Source of the DNA: Spirosoma arboris
Lineage (GTDB): Bacteria; Bacteroidota; Bacteroidia; Cytophagales; Spirosomataceae
Direction: 5' to 3'
Assembly: GCF_009754945.1 (NCBI RefSeq)
Contig: NZ_WPIN01000004.1
Location: 186,001 to 250,000 of the forward strand
Length of the DNA: 64,000 bases
Shown one piece after another: positions 10,290 to 19,204 of the stretch; the first letter of the stretch is position 1, and the number at the start of each line of letters is the position of its first letter. Made by a program: the position numbers and the translations under genes. The notes below the pieces were generated by a model. That model was not told the DNA's origin, did not search any database, and was given only the letters and a program-made list of their open reading frames with translations.

Positions 10290-11690
10290 ATGAATTTATT
10301 AGAAAATCTGCGTCAGTTTCCCGCTTTAGAGGGTGTACCAGATGAACAACTTCAATGGCTTATTGATCAGTCTGAAGAAGTTGGCATTCCTGCCGATACG
10401 ATCATTTATAAAGCGAATGATCCCGTCGATTACCTGTCACTATTGCTGGAGGGACGCATTCGAATTGATACGGGCTCTAATAGCTCAGGCGATGAAATTC
10501 TGACCTACGACGCCCACGCCATTTTGGGAGTCTTACCCTTTTCGCGGATGAAAAGCATTCCGAATCGGATGGTGACCGAAAAGGCAACCCGTTTACTCCG
10601 GCTTCACCGCAACCAGTTGCCCGCCCTGATTCATGCTTGCTATGAGCTAACCGAAGCATTGGTTCATCAAATGACGACCCGCGTCCGGGATTTTACGAAA
10701 TTGACCCAGCAGAATGAGAAAATGGCGTCACTTGGGCGTTTGTCGGCGGGATTAGCTCATGAACTGAATAATCCAGTGGCGGCTGTTGTTCGCTCGGCCG
10801 ATACACTTAAGACGCATATGCGGGCCACCCCCGAAGCCTTTAAAACCATCATGCACCTTAGCCTGACCGATGAGCAGGTGGACTCGGTCAATACGGTGTT
10901 TTTCGGGAAACTGGATCAATGCCTGGCTAAAGGCTCTAGTTCGCCAATGACGCTACTCGAACGAAGTAGCCTCGAAGATGACCTGACCGACTGGCTTGAT
11001 GATCATGGCGTAGACGACTCAGTGGATTTGGCTGGGCCTTTGGTCGAATATTGCTTTACAGTAGATGATCTGGACTGGATTCTGGAAAAAATCGGTGATA
11101 AGAACCTAGTCGGTGTTGTTACCTGGTTGGTCAATAATCTGGTGACAGAGAAGCTGGTACTGGACATCAGCGAGGCTTCTAAACGAATTTCAACGCTGGT
11201 CAACTCGATCAAAAACTACACCCATATGGATAGGGGAGTGGGGAAAGAGCGCGTTCAATTGGCCGAGGGTATTCGCAATACGCTTATCTTGCTTGATCAT
11301 AAAGTCAGAAGTAAGCATATTAGTGTAACACTCAAATTGCCCAGTGATTTGCCTGAAGTCTGCGGCTGGCCAGGCGAGTTGAACCAGGTCTGGACTAACC
11401 TGATCGACAATGCTGTCGATGCTCTCCCCGACGGTGGAAAACTCGAAATCAGTAGCCAACCCGACGGGTCAGAATTTGTATTGACCAAAGTAATTGACAA
11501 TGGAGCAGGTATTCCTAAAGATATTCAGGATAAGATATTTGAGCCTTTTTTTACTACCAAAGGAATAGGAAAAGGTACTGGTCTTGGTCTCGACATTGTT
11601 CAGGGAGTTGTGAAGCATCACAACGGCTCCATAAAAGTTCGGTCGGAGCCAGGCCGAACAGAATTTAGTATTTGTTTACCAACACAATGA
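10290..11690 (+). CDS. Sensor histidine kinase with N-terminal cyclic-nucleotide-binding domain
   Basis: The protein has about 466 residues and no membrane segment, so it is a cytosolic sensor. The N-terminus (about 10-125) is a cNMP-binding/Crp-like beta-roll. The HisKA box AGLAHELNNPVAAVV carries the phospho-accepting His at about residue 157. A helical insert of about 150 residues rich in acidic residues separates it from the ATPase domain, which shows WTNLIDNAVDAL (N box), DNGAGIP (G1) and FFTTKGIGKGTGLGL (F/G2). A GTG at 10266 would add 8 residues; the ATG at 10290 is preferred. The receiver-TrxR fusion starting 75 bp downstream is its likely phosphotransfer partner. Confidence 0.9.
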   Translation: MNLLENLRQFPALEGVPDEQLQWLIDQSEEVGIPADTIIYKANDPVDYLSLLLEGRIRIDTGSNSSGDEILTYDAHAILGVLPFSRMKSIPNRMVTEKATRLLRLHRNQLPALIHACYELTEALVHQMTTRVRDFTKLTQQNEKMASLGRLSAGLAHELNNPVAAVVRSADTLKTHMRATPEAFKTIMHLSLTDEQVDSVNTVFFGKLDQCLAKGSSSPMTLLERSSLEDDLTDWLDDHGVDDSVDLAGPLVEYCFTVDDLDWILEKIGDKNLVGVVTWLVNNLVTEKLVLDISEASKRISTLVNSIKNYTHMDRGVGKERVQLAEGIRNTLILLDHKVRSKHISVTLKLPSDLPEVCGWPGELNQVWTNLIDNAVDALPDGGKLEISSQPDGSEFVLTKVIDNGAGIPKDIQDKIFEPFFTTKGIGKGTGLGLDIVQGVVKHHNGSIKVRSEPGRTEFSICLPTQ

Positions 11691-11764
11691 GTGAAAGAGT
11701 GAATGAGTGAAAGAGCGGACTAGCTAATCATTCATTCGCTCATTCGCTCATTCTCTCTTTAGCC
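11689..11764. repeat. Imperfect inverted repeat between kinase and receiver-TrxR genes
   Basis: Short GA-rich direct units (GAGTGAA, GAATGAG) are followed by the complementary CATTCGCT units, which together can form an imperfect stem. The tract begins at the kinase stop codon and ends 2 nt before the next start. Confidence 0.7.
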
Positions 11765-11765
11765 C

Positions 11766-13427
11766 ATGAAACTGCCCATCATTTTTGCCATTGACGACGA
11801 TCCACAGGTATTGCAGGCTATCCAACAGGATTTGCGCAAGAAATATCGGAAGCAATACCGCATTATAGCCACAAGTTCGGTCCAGGAAGCAATTGATTCA
11901 TTGCCCGAATTCAAGAAAAAAGGAGAGGAGGTAGCCCTGTTTCTGTCTGACCAGCGGATGCCCGAGATGACGGGTGTAGAGTTTCTGATGCAGGCCCGCA
12001 AGATCTTCCCAAATGCCAAACGTACCTTACTCACAGCGTATTCGGATACCGATGCCGCTGTTCGGGCTATCAACGAAGTTCAGTTAGATTACTACATTGC
12101 TAAACCCTGGGACCCGCCCGAAGAAAAACTATATCCGGTTCTCGACGATTTGCTCGACGACTGGCAATCTGACTATCGGCCCGCTTTTGAAGGGCTAAAA
12201 CTAATCGGCTATCAGTTCTCGTCTCAGTCGCATGAGTTAAAGGATTTTCTGGCAGGCAATCTGTTTCCATACCAGTGGCTCGATATTGAAAATGACGCTC
12301 AGGCGCAGGAGTTGCTCGATTTACACGGCAAAACTCGTAATGATCTGCCCGCTGTAGTTCTCGAAGAGGGAGCCATAATGACACGGCCTACAATTGCCGA
12401 ATTGGGTGAAAAATTGGGGTTGCAGCCTAAAGCAACCCAAAGTCTATACGATCTGGCCATCATTGGAGCGGGGCCTGCCGGATTGGCGGCTGCGGTTTAT
12501 GGCGGCTCCGAAGGGCTAAAAACTATTCTGATTGACAAGCGTGCACCTGGCGGGCAGGCGGGTACGAGTTCGCGGATAGAAAATTACCTTGGCTTTCCCA
12601 ATGGACTGAGTGGAGCCGATCTGACCCGGCGGGCTATTACACAGGCCCAGCGTTTCGGAGTGGAGTTTTTGGCCCCTCAAGAAGTTATTTCCATTAAGCC
12701 ACAAGGATTATACAAGCACATTAGCATGGCCGATGGTAGTGAGGTAGTGGCAAGGGCTATTGTGTTAAGTACCGGTGTAGCCTATCATAAATTAGAGAAT
12801 GAAAGTCTTGATAAATTCACTGGCGCAGGAGTTTATTATGGTGCTGCTACAACCGAAGCGTATGCCTTCCGGGGAAAGCCAGTGTATGTCGTTGGCGGAG
12901 GAAATTCAGCGGGGCAGGGGGCTATGTATTTATCCAGAACTGCGTCTGAAGTATTCATTTGCGTCCGTCGTCCTGATTTGTCCGAAACGATGTCCCAATA
13001 CCTTATCGACCAGATCGGACGAACGCCGAATATTACGGTATTAGGTTGTACGGAGATTGTTGAGGGATTGGGCAACGAGCAGTTAGAATGCCTAATTCTG
13101 GAAAATATGGACTCGCACGCACGCCGGAAGGTGCAAGCCGCCGGGTTGTTTATTTTTATCGGTACAAAACCCTTTACCGATTGGATCGAGATGGATATTA
13201 TTAAAGACGCCAAAGGATTCATTGCCACCGGCCGGGATCTGGGTCGATACGCCGATTTCAAACAGGTCTGGAAACATGACCGGGAGCCTTATCTGCTCGA
13301 AACGTGCAGTGCAGGCATTTTTGCGGCTGGTGACGTACGAGCTGGGGCCATGAATCGGGTAGCTTCCGCCGTAGGTGAGGGTGCCATGGCCGTAAGTTTT
13401 GTTCATAAGTATCTGGCAGAGAATTAA
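11766..13427 (+). CDS. Fused response-regulator receiver / glutaredoxin-like / thioredoxin-reductase-like protein
   Basis: The 553-residue protein has three parts. Residues 1-125 are a receiver domain with the acidic triplet IDDD, phospho-acceptor D62 (LFLSDQRMPEM) and K113. Residues about 143-222 look like a thioredoxin-fold domain without cysteines (SQSHELKDFLAGNLFPYQWLD ... LPAVVLEEG). Residues 227-553 are a TrxR-like flavoprotein with FAD motif GAGPAG (234-239), NAD(P) motif GGGNSAGQG (377-385) and the C-terminal AGDVR. The place where TrxR has its redox CxxC reads GVYYGAATTEA, so classical disulfide reduction is impossible. It is probably a phosphorylation-controlled flavin oxidoreductase of the upstream kinase; the substrate is unknown. 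Confidence 0.88.
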   Translation: MKLPIIFAIDDDPQVLQAIQQDLRKKYRKQYRIIATSSVQEAIDSLPEFKKKGEEVALFLSDQRMPEMTGVEFLMQARKIFPNAKRTLLTAYSDTDAAVRAINEVQLDYYIAKPWDPPEEKLYPVLDDLLDDWQSDYRPAFEGLKLIGYQFSSQSHELKDFLAGNLFPYQWLDIENDAQAQELLDLHGKTRNDLPAVVLEEGAIMTRPTIAELGEKLGLQPKATQSLYDLAIIGAGPAGLAAAVYGGSEGLKTILIDKRAPGGQAGTSSRIENYLGFPNGLSGADLTRRAITQAQRFGVEFLAPQEVISIKPQGLYKHISMADGSEVVARAIVLSTGVAYHKLENESLDKFTGAGVYYGAATTEAYAFRGKPVYVVGGGNSAGQGAMYLSRTASEVFICVRRPDLSETMSQYLIDQIGRTPNITVLGCTEIVEGLGNEQLECLILENMDSHARRKVQAAGLFIFIGTKPFTDWIEMDIIKDAKGFIATGRDLGRYADFKQVWKHDREPYLLETCSAGIFAAGDVRAGAMNRVASAVGEGAMAVSFVHKYLAEN

Positions 13428-13483
13428 ATTGATTTCTTTATCAGCGAGAAAATTCTTTCCTTTCTTTCTTACAACAATTTATT

Positions 13484-13536
13484 CAGTGCCCAAATCACCA
13501 ATCGGCCTTACGACCTTATTGGCGATTTGGGCACTG
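13484..13536 (+). terminator. Stem-loop after the receiver-TrxR gene
   Basis: Arms of 19 nt (13484-13502 and 13518-13536) with one mismatch enclose a 15-nt loop. This is the first strong structure after the stop at 13427. The 456-bp gap from 13428 to 13883 otherwise holds no convincing gene. Confidence 0.65.
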
Positions 13537-13805
13537 ATGTTCGGCATGATTGTTGATTCTATAAATATATTATGTGCTATTATAAGTGACAAATCGAAAG
13601 CTATTGCTAGCTAGAATAGAGTTCGAGATGGCTAGTAGTGCATAGCTTGTCATGCTGGGGAGAGCTTTCTTTTCAGCCTTAATAAATTCCTTTTTTATAA
13701 TGAAACAGTCATTTTTCGCTTGCCTGATTCCCGTAGGTTATGGATAGAGCCTACCGAATCTAACACGACACCCTCTATGATCTAAACTCTACTTTAATCT
13801 TTTCA

Positions 13806-13854
13806 CAGTGGTGGCACCACTGATTCATACTAGCAGCAGAGGTGCCACCTCTGC
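13806..13854. repeat. Two adjacent short palindromes upstream of 13884
   Basis: 13806-13822 (8-bp arms around one base) and 13836-13854 (9-bp arms around one base) are both perfect. Their centres share the GTGGCACC/GGTGCCACC core, so each can also pair with the other. They lie 30-78 bp before the next gene start. Confidence 0.75.
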
Positions 13855-13883
13855 CTCCAATGCACTAAATTAGTTAGTTGATC

Positions 13884-14444
13884 ATGCGTACAATCCTATT
13901 TTTCTGGGCAGCAGTCTTGGCTGCAACAGCGGCAATTGCCCAATCCAACCGATTTGAAGAGAACAAGCCGCAACTTGGCGTTAGCCTAAAGTATAACAGT
14001 ACTCAGAATCGTTATGAGGTTTATGCACGTCCAAATTTCAAAGGCAGTCGGTTTGCACTTGGTCCTTCACAAATATCTGTTGTTTTGCCAAAGGCGGTAG
14101 CCGACCAGCCGCTTACCATTGTTAGTAAAACAGCTAACTGGGCCGATTACTCGATCGTGTATGCTCCCCAGGCAGAGCCTGATGTCGACATTCATGGGGT
14201 TACAACTATGGGTATGTTAATTGATTTTGAAAAAAGCGCACAGATTTTACTCTTTTCCTTTTCACTGCCCGCTGGCCATGTAGATGGGGTTCGATTGTTC
14301 GTGAATGAGAAAGATCCCAACTCGGCGCAACCTGGTATGTTAGGGGGCGACTTTACGAATGTAATCATAGGCATGGACGGTTCGAATAGCACTGACTTTT
14401 TCCGCAGTACGTTGGGTCAGACTAGCTTAACTGCCGCTAATTGA
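13884..14444 (+). CDS. Secreted protein of unknown function
   Basis: This 186-residue protein has a Sec signal peptide (MRTILFFWAAVLAATAAIAQ). The mature part is beta-rich, with the blocks NRYEVYARPNF, GPSQISVVLP and DGVRLFVNEKDPNSAQPGM. I recall similar blocks as repeated modules in large surface proteins of Spirosoma-like bacteria, so this may be a single-module secreted relative. That is memory-based and unverified. No catalytic motif or sorting tail is seen. The ATG at 13884 is used rather than the TTG two codons earlier. Confidence 0.65.
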   Translation: MRTILFFWAAVLAATAAIAQSNRFEENKPQLGVSLKYNSTQNRYEVYARPNFKGSRFALGPSQISVVLPKAVADQPLTIVSKTANWADYSIVYAPQAEPDVDIHGVTTMGMLIDFEKSAQILLFSFSLPAGHVDGVRLFVNEKDPNSAQPGMLGGDFTNVIIGMDGSNSTDFFRSTLGQTSLTAAN

Positions 14445-14579
14445 TGATGAGATTGTTGATTCCGAAAGTTTAAAATAGGTCAGCAAAATGGAATCGCAAT
14501 CAAGAAAGTCTGAAGGAATGATGCGTAATAAAAGCTGTTTTCTTTAGTACATGAATAAAATAAAACTGCATATTTGAAC

Positions 14580-14881
14580 ATGTATCCAGAAGAACGCGTC
14601 GGACAGTTAGAAATCCTGTCTGTTGATCATGGTCGGCAGATTGAAACCATTGCCAAGGACTGGCAGACTTAACCGTAACGGTTAATAACCGATTTGATCG
14701 GATAGAAAAGGATATTGCTGGTTTAAAGTCAGATATAACTGGTTTAAAATCAGATATGCCTGATTTACAGTCAGGTGTATCTGATTTGAAAAGTGGGCAA
14801 ACTCGCTTAGAAACAACAGTCGCCGATATTCAACAGACGCAGCAGTTGATTTTGACTATCCTAAAGGACAAATTAAAATAG
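14580..14881 (+). pseudogene. Frameshifted small coiled-coil protein gene
   Basis: A short reading frame from ATG 14580 (MYPEERVGQLEILSVDHGRQ...) stops at 14670-14672. A second frame in another phase covers the rest to the TAG at 14879-14881, reading LTVTVNNRFDRIEKD and then repeats of the type GLKSDIT/GLKSDMP. The two halves fit one continuous helical coiled-coil protein of about 100 residues broken by a net -1 shift near 14665. The tandem unit of 21 nt (14717-14758 region) is a likely source of length variation. A sequencing error is the main alternative. Confidence 0.6.
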
Positions 14882-14919
14882 CCTGTTTAGACGCGGAAAT
14901 AGCGTTCTAGTGTGCCTTA

Positions 14920-14974
14920 AAAAATTGTGGCTGTTTGTTCACCTGATATCAGGAAACAAACAGCCACAATTTTT
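14920..14974. terminator. Bidirectional terminator hairpin
   Basis: Perfect 20-bp arms (14920-14939 and 14955-14974) with A-run/T-run ends would terminate transcription in both directions. It sits between the coiled-coil remnant (plus strand) and the 3' end of the M56/BlaI operon (minus strand). Confidence 0.85.
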
Positions 14975-15006
14975 AAGAGTAAATGATAGTAAGCTTCTAC
15001 ATACGT

Positions 15007-16446
15007 CTATTTCGTTCGAATGGCAATCGTTTTCGTCTCCTTAATGACGTCCATTGTAGCGATGTCATTGGCCGAAATCGCGGCTATTACCTCTTTCGTA
15101 GTTGCCTTTCCGTTAAGTGTAAAATGCTCTATACCGTTAAATGCCGATGCATCATTGACAGGAACTGACGGTGGTGGCGGTGGAGGCATCCTGTTTATGG
15201 ATGCCTGTTCGCTTTTATCCTCCAATGTAAAATTAATGGGTAAGTTGTATCGGACATTCACCAGTTTGCCATTCTGAGTTGCTGGTTGCCAGTTAGGCAT
15301 ATTTTGTACAACGCGGATGGCTTCTTCATCAGCTCCATAGCCAATACCTTTCAATAGCTTCACATCGGTAACCTCGCCGGTTTTCGTCACAATGAAATTG
15401 ACAAATACCCGCCCTTCTGCTTTTGCTTTCTGAGCAGTAGCCGGATATTGCAGATGGTTAGCCAAATACGCGCCCAATTCTTTCATACCACCAGGGAACT
15501 CTGGTTGATTTTCAACTACGGTAAAAATTTCACCCTCTACCTTTACGGCTTTTCGAGTTGCGGCCTGTTCGTTAGCCGGTACAACTGCATTCTGCGATTG
15601 ATCCTGGCCCGATTGCGTACACATAACCAGACAGGCTGCTACGGGCAGAATCAGGGCGTAGCCGAGTAATGCACGGCGATGAGATGCGGGTTTTTGTAAC
15701 ATAATAATCCGTTGTTTAAGGGTTGATTTAGAGACGAAAGGAGTCGTCAGGGCTGTAATTGGCATGTTGAGTGCGTAGGCTACGAGCTGACGTGGGTAAT
15801 CGGGTTGGGGAGTTTTAAGGACAGTACGGTCGGCCAGAAATTCGTGGACTTCCTGTAGGGCATGTTTGTAGAGCCATAGCACTGGATTGAACCACAAAGC
15901 GGCCTGCGCAATTTCTATAAACAACACGTCCGCCGTATGACGCTGACGAATATGTGCTTCCTCATGGCGCATTAACGCATCGGGTTCGGTGAGTGAATCG
16001 GTCTGATTCAGGACCAGGTATCGCCCGAATGAAAATGAAGGGGTAGAATCGTCGGGAAGACGGACGAGAGTATAGTCTGGTTTGTGTTGCGTACTACCTC
16101 GGTTGATAAGTTTAAACACCGACAGCAGGTTCAGCCCTAACCGCAGGAGCATCACCGCTACGCCAATGCTATACAAGAGCCAAATCCATTGCGTTATGGT
16201 TAAGCTATTCGATTGACTAGCTGATCCGACAACAAATGTGGGCAATGTAAGTGTACCCATTGGTAAGGAGTCCGCTGTTCCAATCGGTAACTCGACCAGT
16301 GGGAGTACTAATGCCAGGCCAACTGTTGCCAGTAAATACGCCCGGTTCAGGCCGAAAAACGTATTCCGACGTAAGAGCAGCCAATAACAGCCGTAGAATA
16401 ACAGCAAGTACAGGCTGGCGATCAGGAGATAGGGGAGTGTGCTCAT
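15007..16446 (-). CDS. BlaR1-like M56 family metallopeptidase sensor with TonB C-terminal domain
   Basis: The 479-residue membrane protein has N-terminal transmembrane segments (about 5-25, 36-54, 86-110). The M56 zinc motif HEEAH is at 161-165, and FLAD at about 209 supplies the third ligand region. A membrane segment near 265-280 is followed by a periplasmic TonB-C-like domain (about 310-405; QPEFPGGMKELGAYLANHL, EGRVFVNFIV). A poly-proline stretch and a short tail containing IATMDVIKETKTIAI follow. In BlaR1 systems the protease inactivates BlaI when a signal is sensed; here the signal is unknown. It overlaps the preceding M56 gene by 4 bp and is the last gene of the BlaI operon. Confidence 0.87.
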   Translation of the reverse strand: MSTLPYLLIASLYLLLFYGCYWLLLRRNTFFGLNRAYLLATVGLALVLPLVELPIGTADSLPMGTLTLPTFVVGSASQSNSLTITQWIWLLYSIGVAVMLLRLGLNLLSVFKLINRGSTQHKPDYTLVRLPDDSTPSFSFGRYLVLNQTDSLTEPDALMRHEEAHIRQRHTADVLFIEIAQAALWFNPVLWLYKHALQEVHEFLADRTVLKTPQPDYPRQLVAYALNMPITALTTPFVSKSTLKQRIIMLQKPASHRRALLGYALILPVAACLVMCTQSGQDQSQNAVVPANEQAATRKAVKVEGEIFTVVENQPEFPGGMKELGAYLANHLQYPATAQKAKAEGRVFVNFIVTKTGEVTDVKLLKGIGYGADEEAIRVVQNMPNWQPATQNGKLVNVRYNLPINFTLEDKSEQASINRMPPPPPPSVPVNDASAFNGIEHFTLNGKATTKEVIAAISANDIATMDVIKETKTIAIRTK

Positions 16447-18788
16447 TTCTTCTTCGAGGTTATCAGAATGACGCCATTGGATGCTTTTGCACCGTATTGG
16501 GATCTTGCGGCCGCATCTTTTAGCACGGTTACACTCTCAATATCTTCAGGCTTCAGTTTAGAAATAGTTGGGATTTCAACGCCGTCAAGGATATAGAGAG
16601 GCTCCCCTCCATTTAATGCACCGCTGCGAATTGTGATGAATGTCTTTGATTCTCGCAGCGAATCGGGCAGACGCATTGCGTATCGCTGTTTATTGCCATA
16701 TACAGAGTCGTTATCCAATGAGAGTTGGCTATTTCTATTCTTGTCAAGGACAAAGCCTGATTTCTGCTCAGGGCTGGTTTGAGGAGTAGGCGCAACTTGT
16801 CCTGTCCGTTTGTCTTCTCTTGTTTCCAGTGAGAACTGGATAGGGAGGTTGTATTGTACAGCGACCGTTTTACCATTTTGCTTACCAGGAACCCACTTTG
16901 GCATCTGGCTTACTACACGTACAGCTTCTTCATCGCAACCGCTACCAATACCTTTTAGAATACGCAGATCTCGGATACTGCCTGTAGTAGAGACAACGAA
17001 CTGGACAAACACCCGACCAGATATCTTATTTTGTAATGCTTCTGAAGGATAGCGTAAGTTTTGGTTGAGATATTGGCCTAAGGCCCTCATCCCTCCAGGA
17101 AACTCTGGCTGCTTTTCAACAACGGTGAAAACTTCATTATTTCGATTGCTCTGGGTAGCGGATTGAGGCATAGGATATCCTACGACATGCACATCATTCA
17201 ACTGGTTGTCAGATGCTTGTCCTGTTCGTTTATCTTCTTTGTTTTCCTGCGCAAATTGAATAGGTAATACATATTGGGTAGCAACCGCTTTTCCATTCTG
17301 TTTTCCTGGAATCCACTTTGGCATTTGTCGGACAATGCGCAAGGCTTCTTCATCACAGCCGCTACCAATACCCTTCTTAACGACTGCCGAACTGACGGCT
17401 CCGGTTGGTAATACCACAAATTGCACAAATACATTGCCCTGAACACCAGCAGCTTTGGCTTTGGCGGGGTACCGAAGCGTATGCGCTACGTACTGCATCA
17501 AACCAGGTATGCCAGTTGGAAAAACGGCGGGTTCTTCAACAGCTGTATAAACTTCCCCATTGATCGTTTCAGACGACGGAGGTGTTCGAATCGGCATTGT
17601 AGGATTGGGTTTTATTCCCTTATACGCTGCCGTTGCACCCATGGTGGGCAATTCGTTTGGATCTGCCAGCGCTAAGGCTACATCAATCGTTGTTCGATTT
17701 TCGACTGGAATAACCATGCTTGTAAAGCCGACGAAACTTACGCCCAGCATGGCCGTTTTAGGAACATTCTCAAGTTGGAAGTGCCCCTGTGCGTTAGTTT
17801 GTGCTCCTTGGCGGGTACCAACTACTACTACATGTGCCCCCGGCAATGGTTTTCCATCTACAGCACTTGTCACTTTACCCGAAACCGTGATGGTTTCATC
17901 GGTTACCTGACTCACAACAGCGGCAATCTCTTCCCGTGCGGTGGTCATGGCTAATAAACTGAACACCAACGGTATTACTAACGCATACTTGCCCAGTGCC
18001 CAGCGGGTTGTCGCCTTTTGGTGTAGCATCATGATTCGTTGTTTCAACAGCGAGGGATTGAAAAAACTGTTCGTTAGGGTATCCGGCCCGCTTAAGCCAA
18101 GCTGTGTACCGAAGGAATAGGCCACCAAGAATCGGGCATATTCGGTTGGTTGGCTAGCTGGCTTATCGGCTAAAAACTCGTGTACCTGACGTATCAGTCG
18201 ATCCATTAGCCAGAGCGTTGGGCATGCCCAGAAAAAAGCCTGTAGTAATCCCATCCCCAATACATCGGCACTATGGCACTGCCGGACATGAACCAGTTCG
18301 TGCTGAATAATCAGCTCATTTCGGGTATCGGCTGGGTTAAGAATAACGTATTGGAAAAATGAAAACGTAGGAAGTTTTGGGTCGTTTGGCTGGACGAGTA
18401 CGTAGTCCTCATGCACTTGCCGGGGCGACTGTCGAATCAGCCACACTAACCGCCCAACACGTATCCCCAAACGAACTAGCAACACCAGCGTAACCAACGC
18501 ATAAGTCCATATGCCTAGTTGCTCCCAATCTGGGCCTGTTTCAACAGGTGCAGCAACAACTGTTGAAACAGGTAGAGCAATCACACCCACGGGCATGGTG
18601 ACAGGAAGTGTTTCGACGGTTTTGGTCGGCAGAATGGCTAGCGGCAGAATCAGGGATAGAATGACCGATGCCAGCAAATAAGCCCGGTTAAGGCTGAAAA
18701 ACGTGTGCCGACGCAACAGTAGCCAATAACAGCCCGCAAACAGCAAGCCATAAAGGTTAGCTTTCAGGAGATAGTCAAGGGCGTTCAT
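16443..18788 (-). CDS. BlaR1-like M56 sensor with carboxypeptidase-regulatory, two TonB-C and plug-like modules
   Basis: The 781-residue, multi-module protein has N-terminal membrane segments and the zinc motif HELVH at 163-167. A carboxypeptidase-regulatory (beta-sandwich) domain follows at about 300-375 (GKVTSAVDGKPLPGAHVVVVG). Two TonB-C domains lie at about 425-515 and 560-655, with near-identical ends (KGIGSGCDEEA ... MPKW.PGKQNGK). The C-terminal 50 residues resemble a TonB-receptor plug: LYILDGVEI ... ESVTVLKDAAA ... YGAKASNGVILIT. It overlaps blaI-like and the second M56 gene by 4 bp each, so translation is probably coupled. The duplicated TonB-C units suggest recent internal duplication. 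Confidence 0.88.
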   Translation of the reverse strand: MNALDYLLKANLYGLLFAGCYWLLLRRHTFFSLNRAYLLASVILSLILPLAILPTKTVETLPVTMPVGVIALPVSTVVAAPVETGPDWEQLGIWTYALVTLVLLVRLGIRVGRLVWLIRQSPRQVHEDYVLVQPNDPKLPTFSFFQYVILNPADTRNELIIQHELVHVRQCHSADVLGMGLLQAFFWACPTLWLMDRLIRQVHEFLADKPASQPTEYARFLVAYSFGTQLGLSGPDTLTNSFFNPSLLKQRIMMLHQKATTRWALGKYALVIPLVFSLLAMTTAREEIAAVVSQVTDETITVSGKVTSAVDGKPLPGAHVVVVGTRQGAQTNAQGHFQLENVPKTAMLGVSFVGFTSMVIPVENRTTIDVALALADPNELPTMGATAAYKGIKPNPTMPIRTPPSSETINGEVYTAVEEPAVFPTGIPGLMQYVAHTLRYPAKAKAAGVQGNVFVQFVVLPTGAVSSAVVKKGIGSGCDEEALRIVRQMPKWIPGKQNGKAVATQYVLPIQFAQENKEDKRTGQASDNQLNDVHVVGYPMPQSATQSNRNNEVFTVVEKQPEFPGGMRALGQYLNQNLRYPSEALQNKISGRVFVQFVVSTTGSIRDLRILKGIGSGCDEEAVRVVSQMPKWVPGKQNGKTVAVQYNLPIQFSLETREDKRTGQVAPTPQTSPEQKSGFVLDKNRNSQLSLDNDSVYGNKQRYAMRLPDSLRESKTFITIRSGALNGGEPLYILDGVEIPTISKLKPEDIESVTVLKDAAARSQYGAKASNGVILITSKKK

Positions 18789-19156
18789 TGATCTTTCTGT
18801 TTGTTTAGGAGTTTGATAATTTCGTCGGCTTCGGTCAGGCTGATGTTTTTGTCTTTCACGAAAAACGACACCAGCTTTTTGAGCGAGTTATCGAAGTAGT
18901 TCGCCATGAGTTGTTCGGTCTGGAAACGACGGTATTCTTCTTCGGTAATGAGCGGATAGTATTCATGCGTTTTGCCATAGGCGGTGTAACCAACCAGCTC
19001 CTTTTTTTCCAGAATACGGATAATAGTCGAGACAGTATTGTAGGCGGGTTTCGGCTCGGGTAATTCGGCCAGCACATCTTTGACGAAGCCTTTTTTTAGC
19101 TGCCAAAGAACCCGCATAATCTCTTCTTCGGCTTTGGTAAGTTCGCGTATCGGCAT
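18785..19156 (-). CDS. BlaI/MecI/CopY family transcriptional repressor
   Basis: This 123-residue winged-helix regulator begins with the family pattern LTKAEEEIMRVLWQLKKGFVKD, followed by PAYNTVSTIIRILEKKELV (recognition helix and wing) and a helical dimerisation tail where BlaI-type proteins are cut or released. It is the first gene of a three-gene operon with two M56 sensors, the classic BlaI-BlaR1 arrangement; which sensor controls it, or whether both do, is open. A palindrome about 50 bp upstream is a likely autoregulatory operator. Confidence 0.93.
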   Translation of the reverse strand: MPIRELTKAEEEIMRVLWQLKKGFVKDVLAELPEPKPAYNTVSTIIRILEKKELVGYTAYGKTHEYYPLITEEEYRRFQTEQLMANYFDNSLKKLVSFFVKDKNISLTEADEIIKLLNKQKDQ

Positions 19157-19204
19157 GGTTAACAGGAGACTAGTTGATTATGATCGAAATGTATGACTAA
19201 TGAT

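Noticed and set aside
13399..13614. 71-codon open frame after the receiver-TrxR gene
   Set aside because: It overlaps the end of the real gene, runs through a strong stem-loop and has no family-like features or convincing start context.
14980..15277. Plus-strand open frames opposite the 3' end of the second M56 gene
   Set aside because: They are complementary to the TonB-C domain and the poly-proline stretch. There is no signal peptide of quality or family match.
16443..18788. TonB-dependent receptor (SusC-like)
   Set aside because: Only a plug-like tail of about 50 residues is present. There is no beta-barrel, and the N-terminus is an M56 protease.
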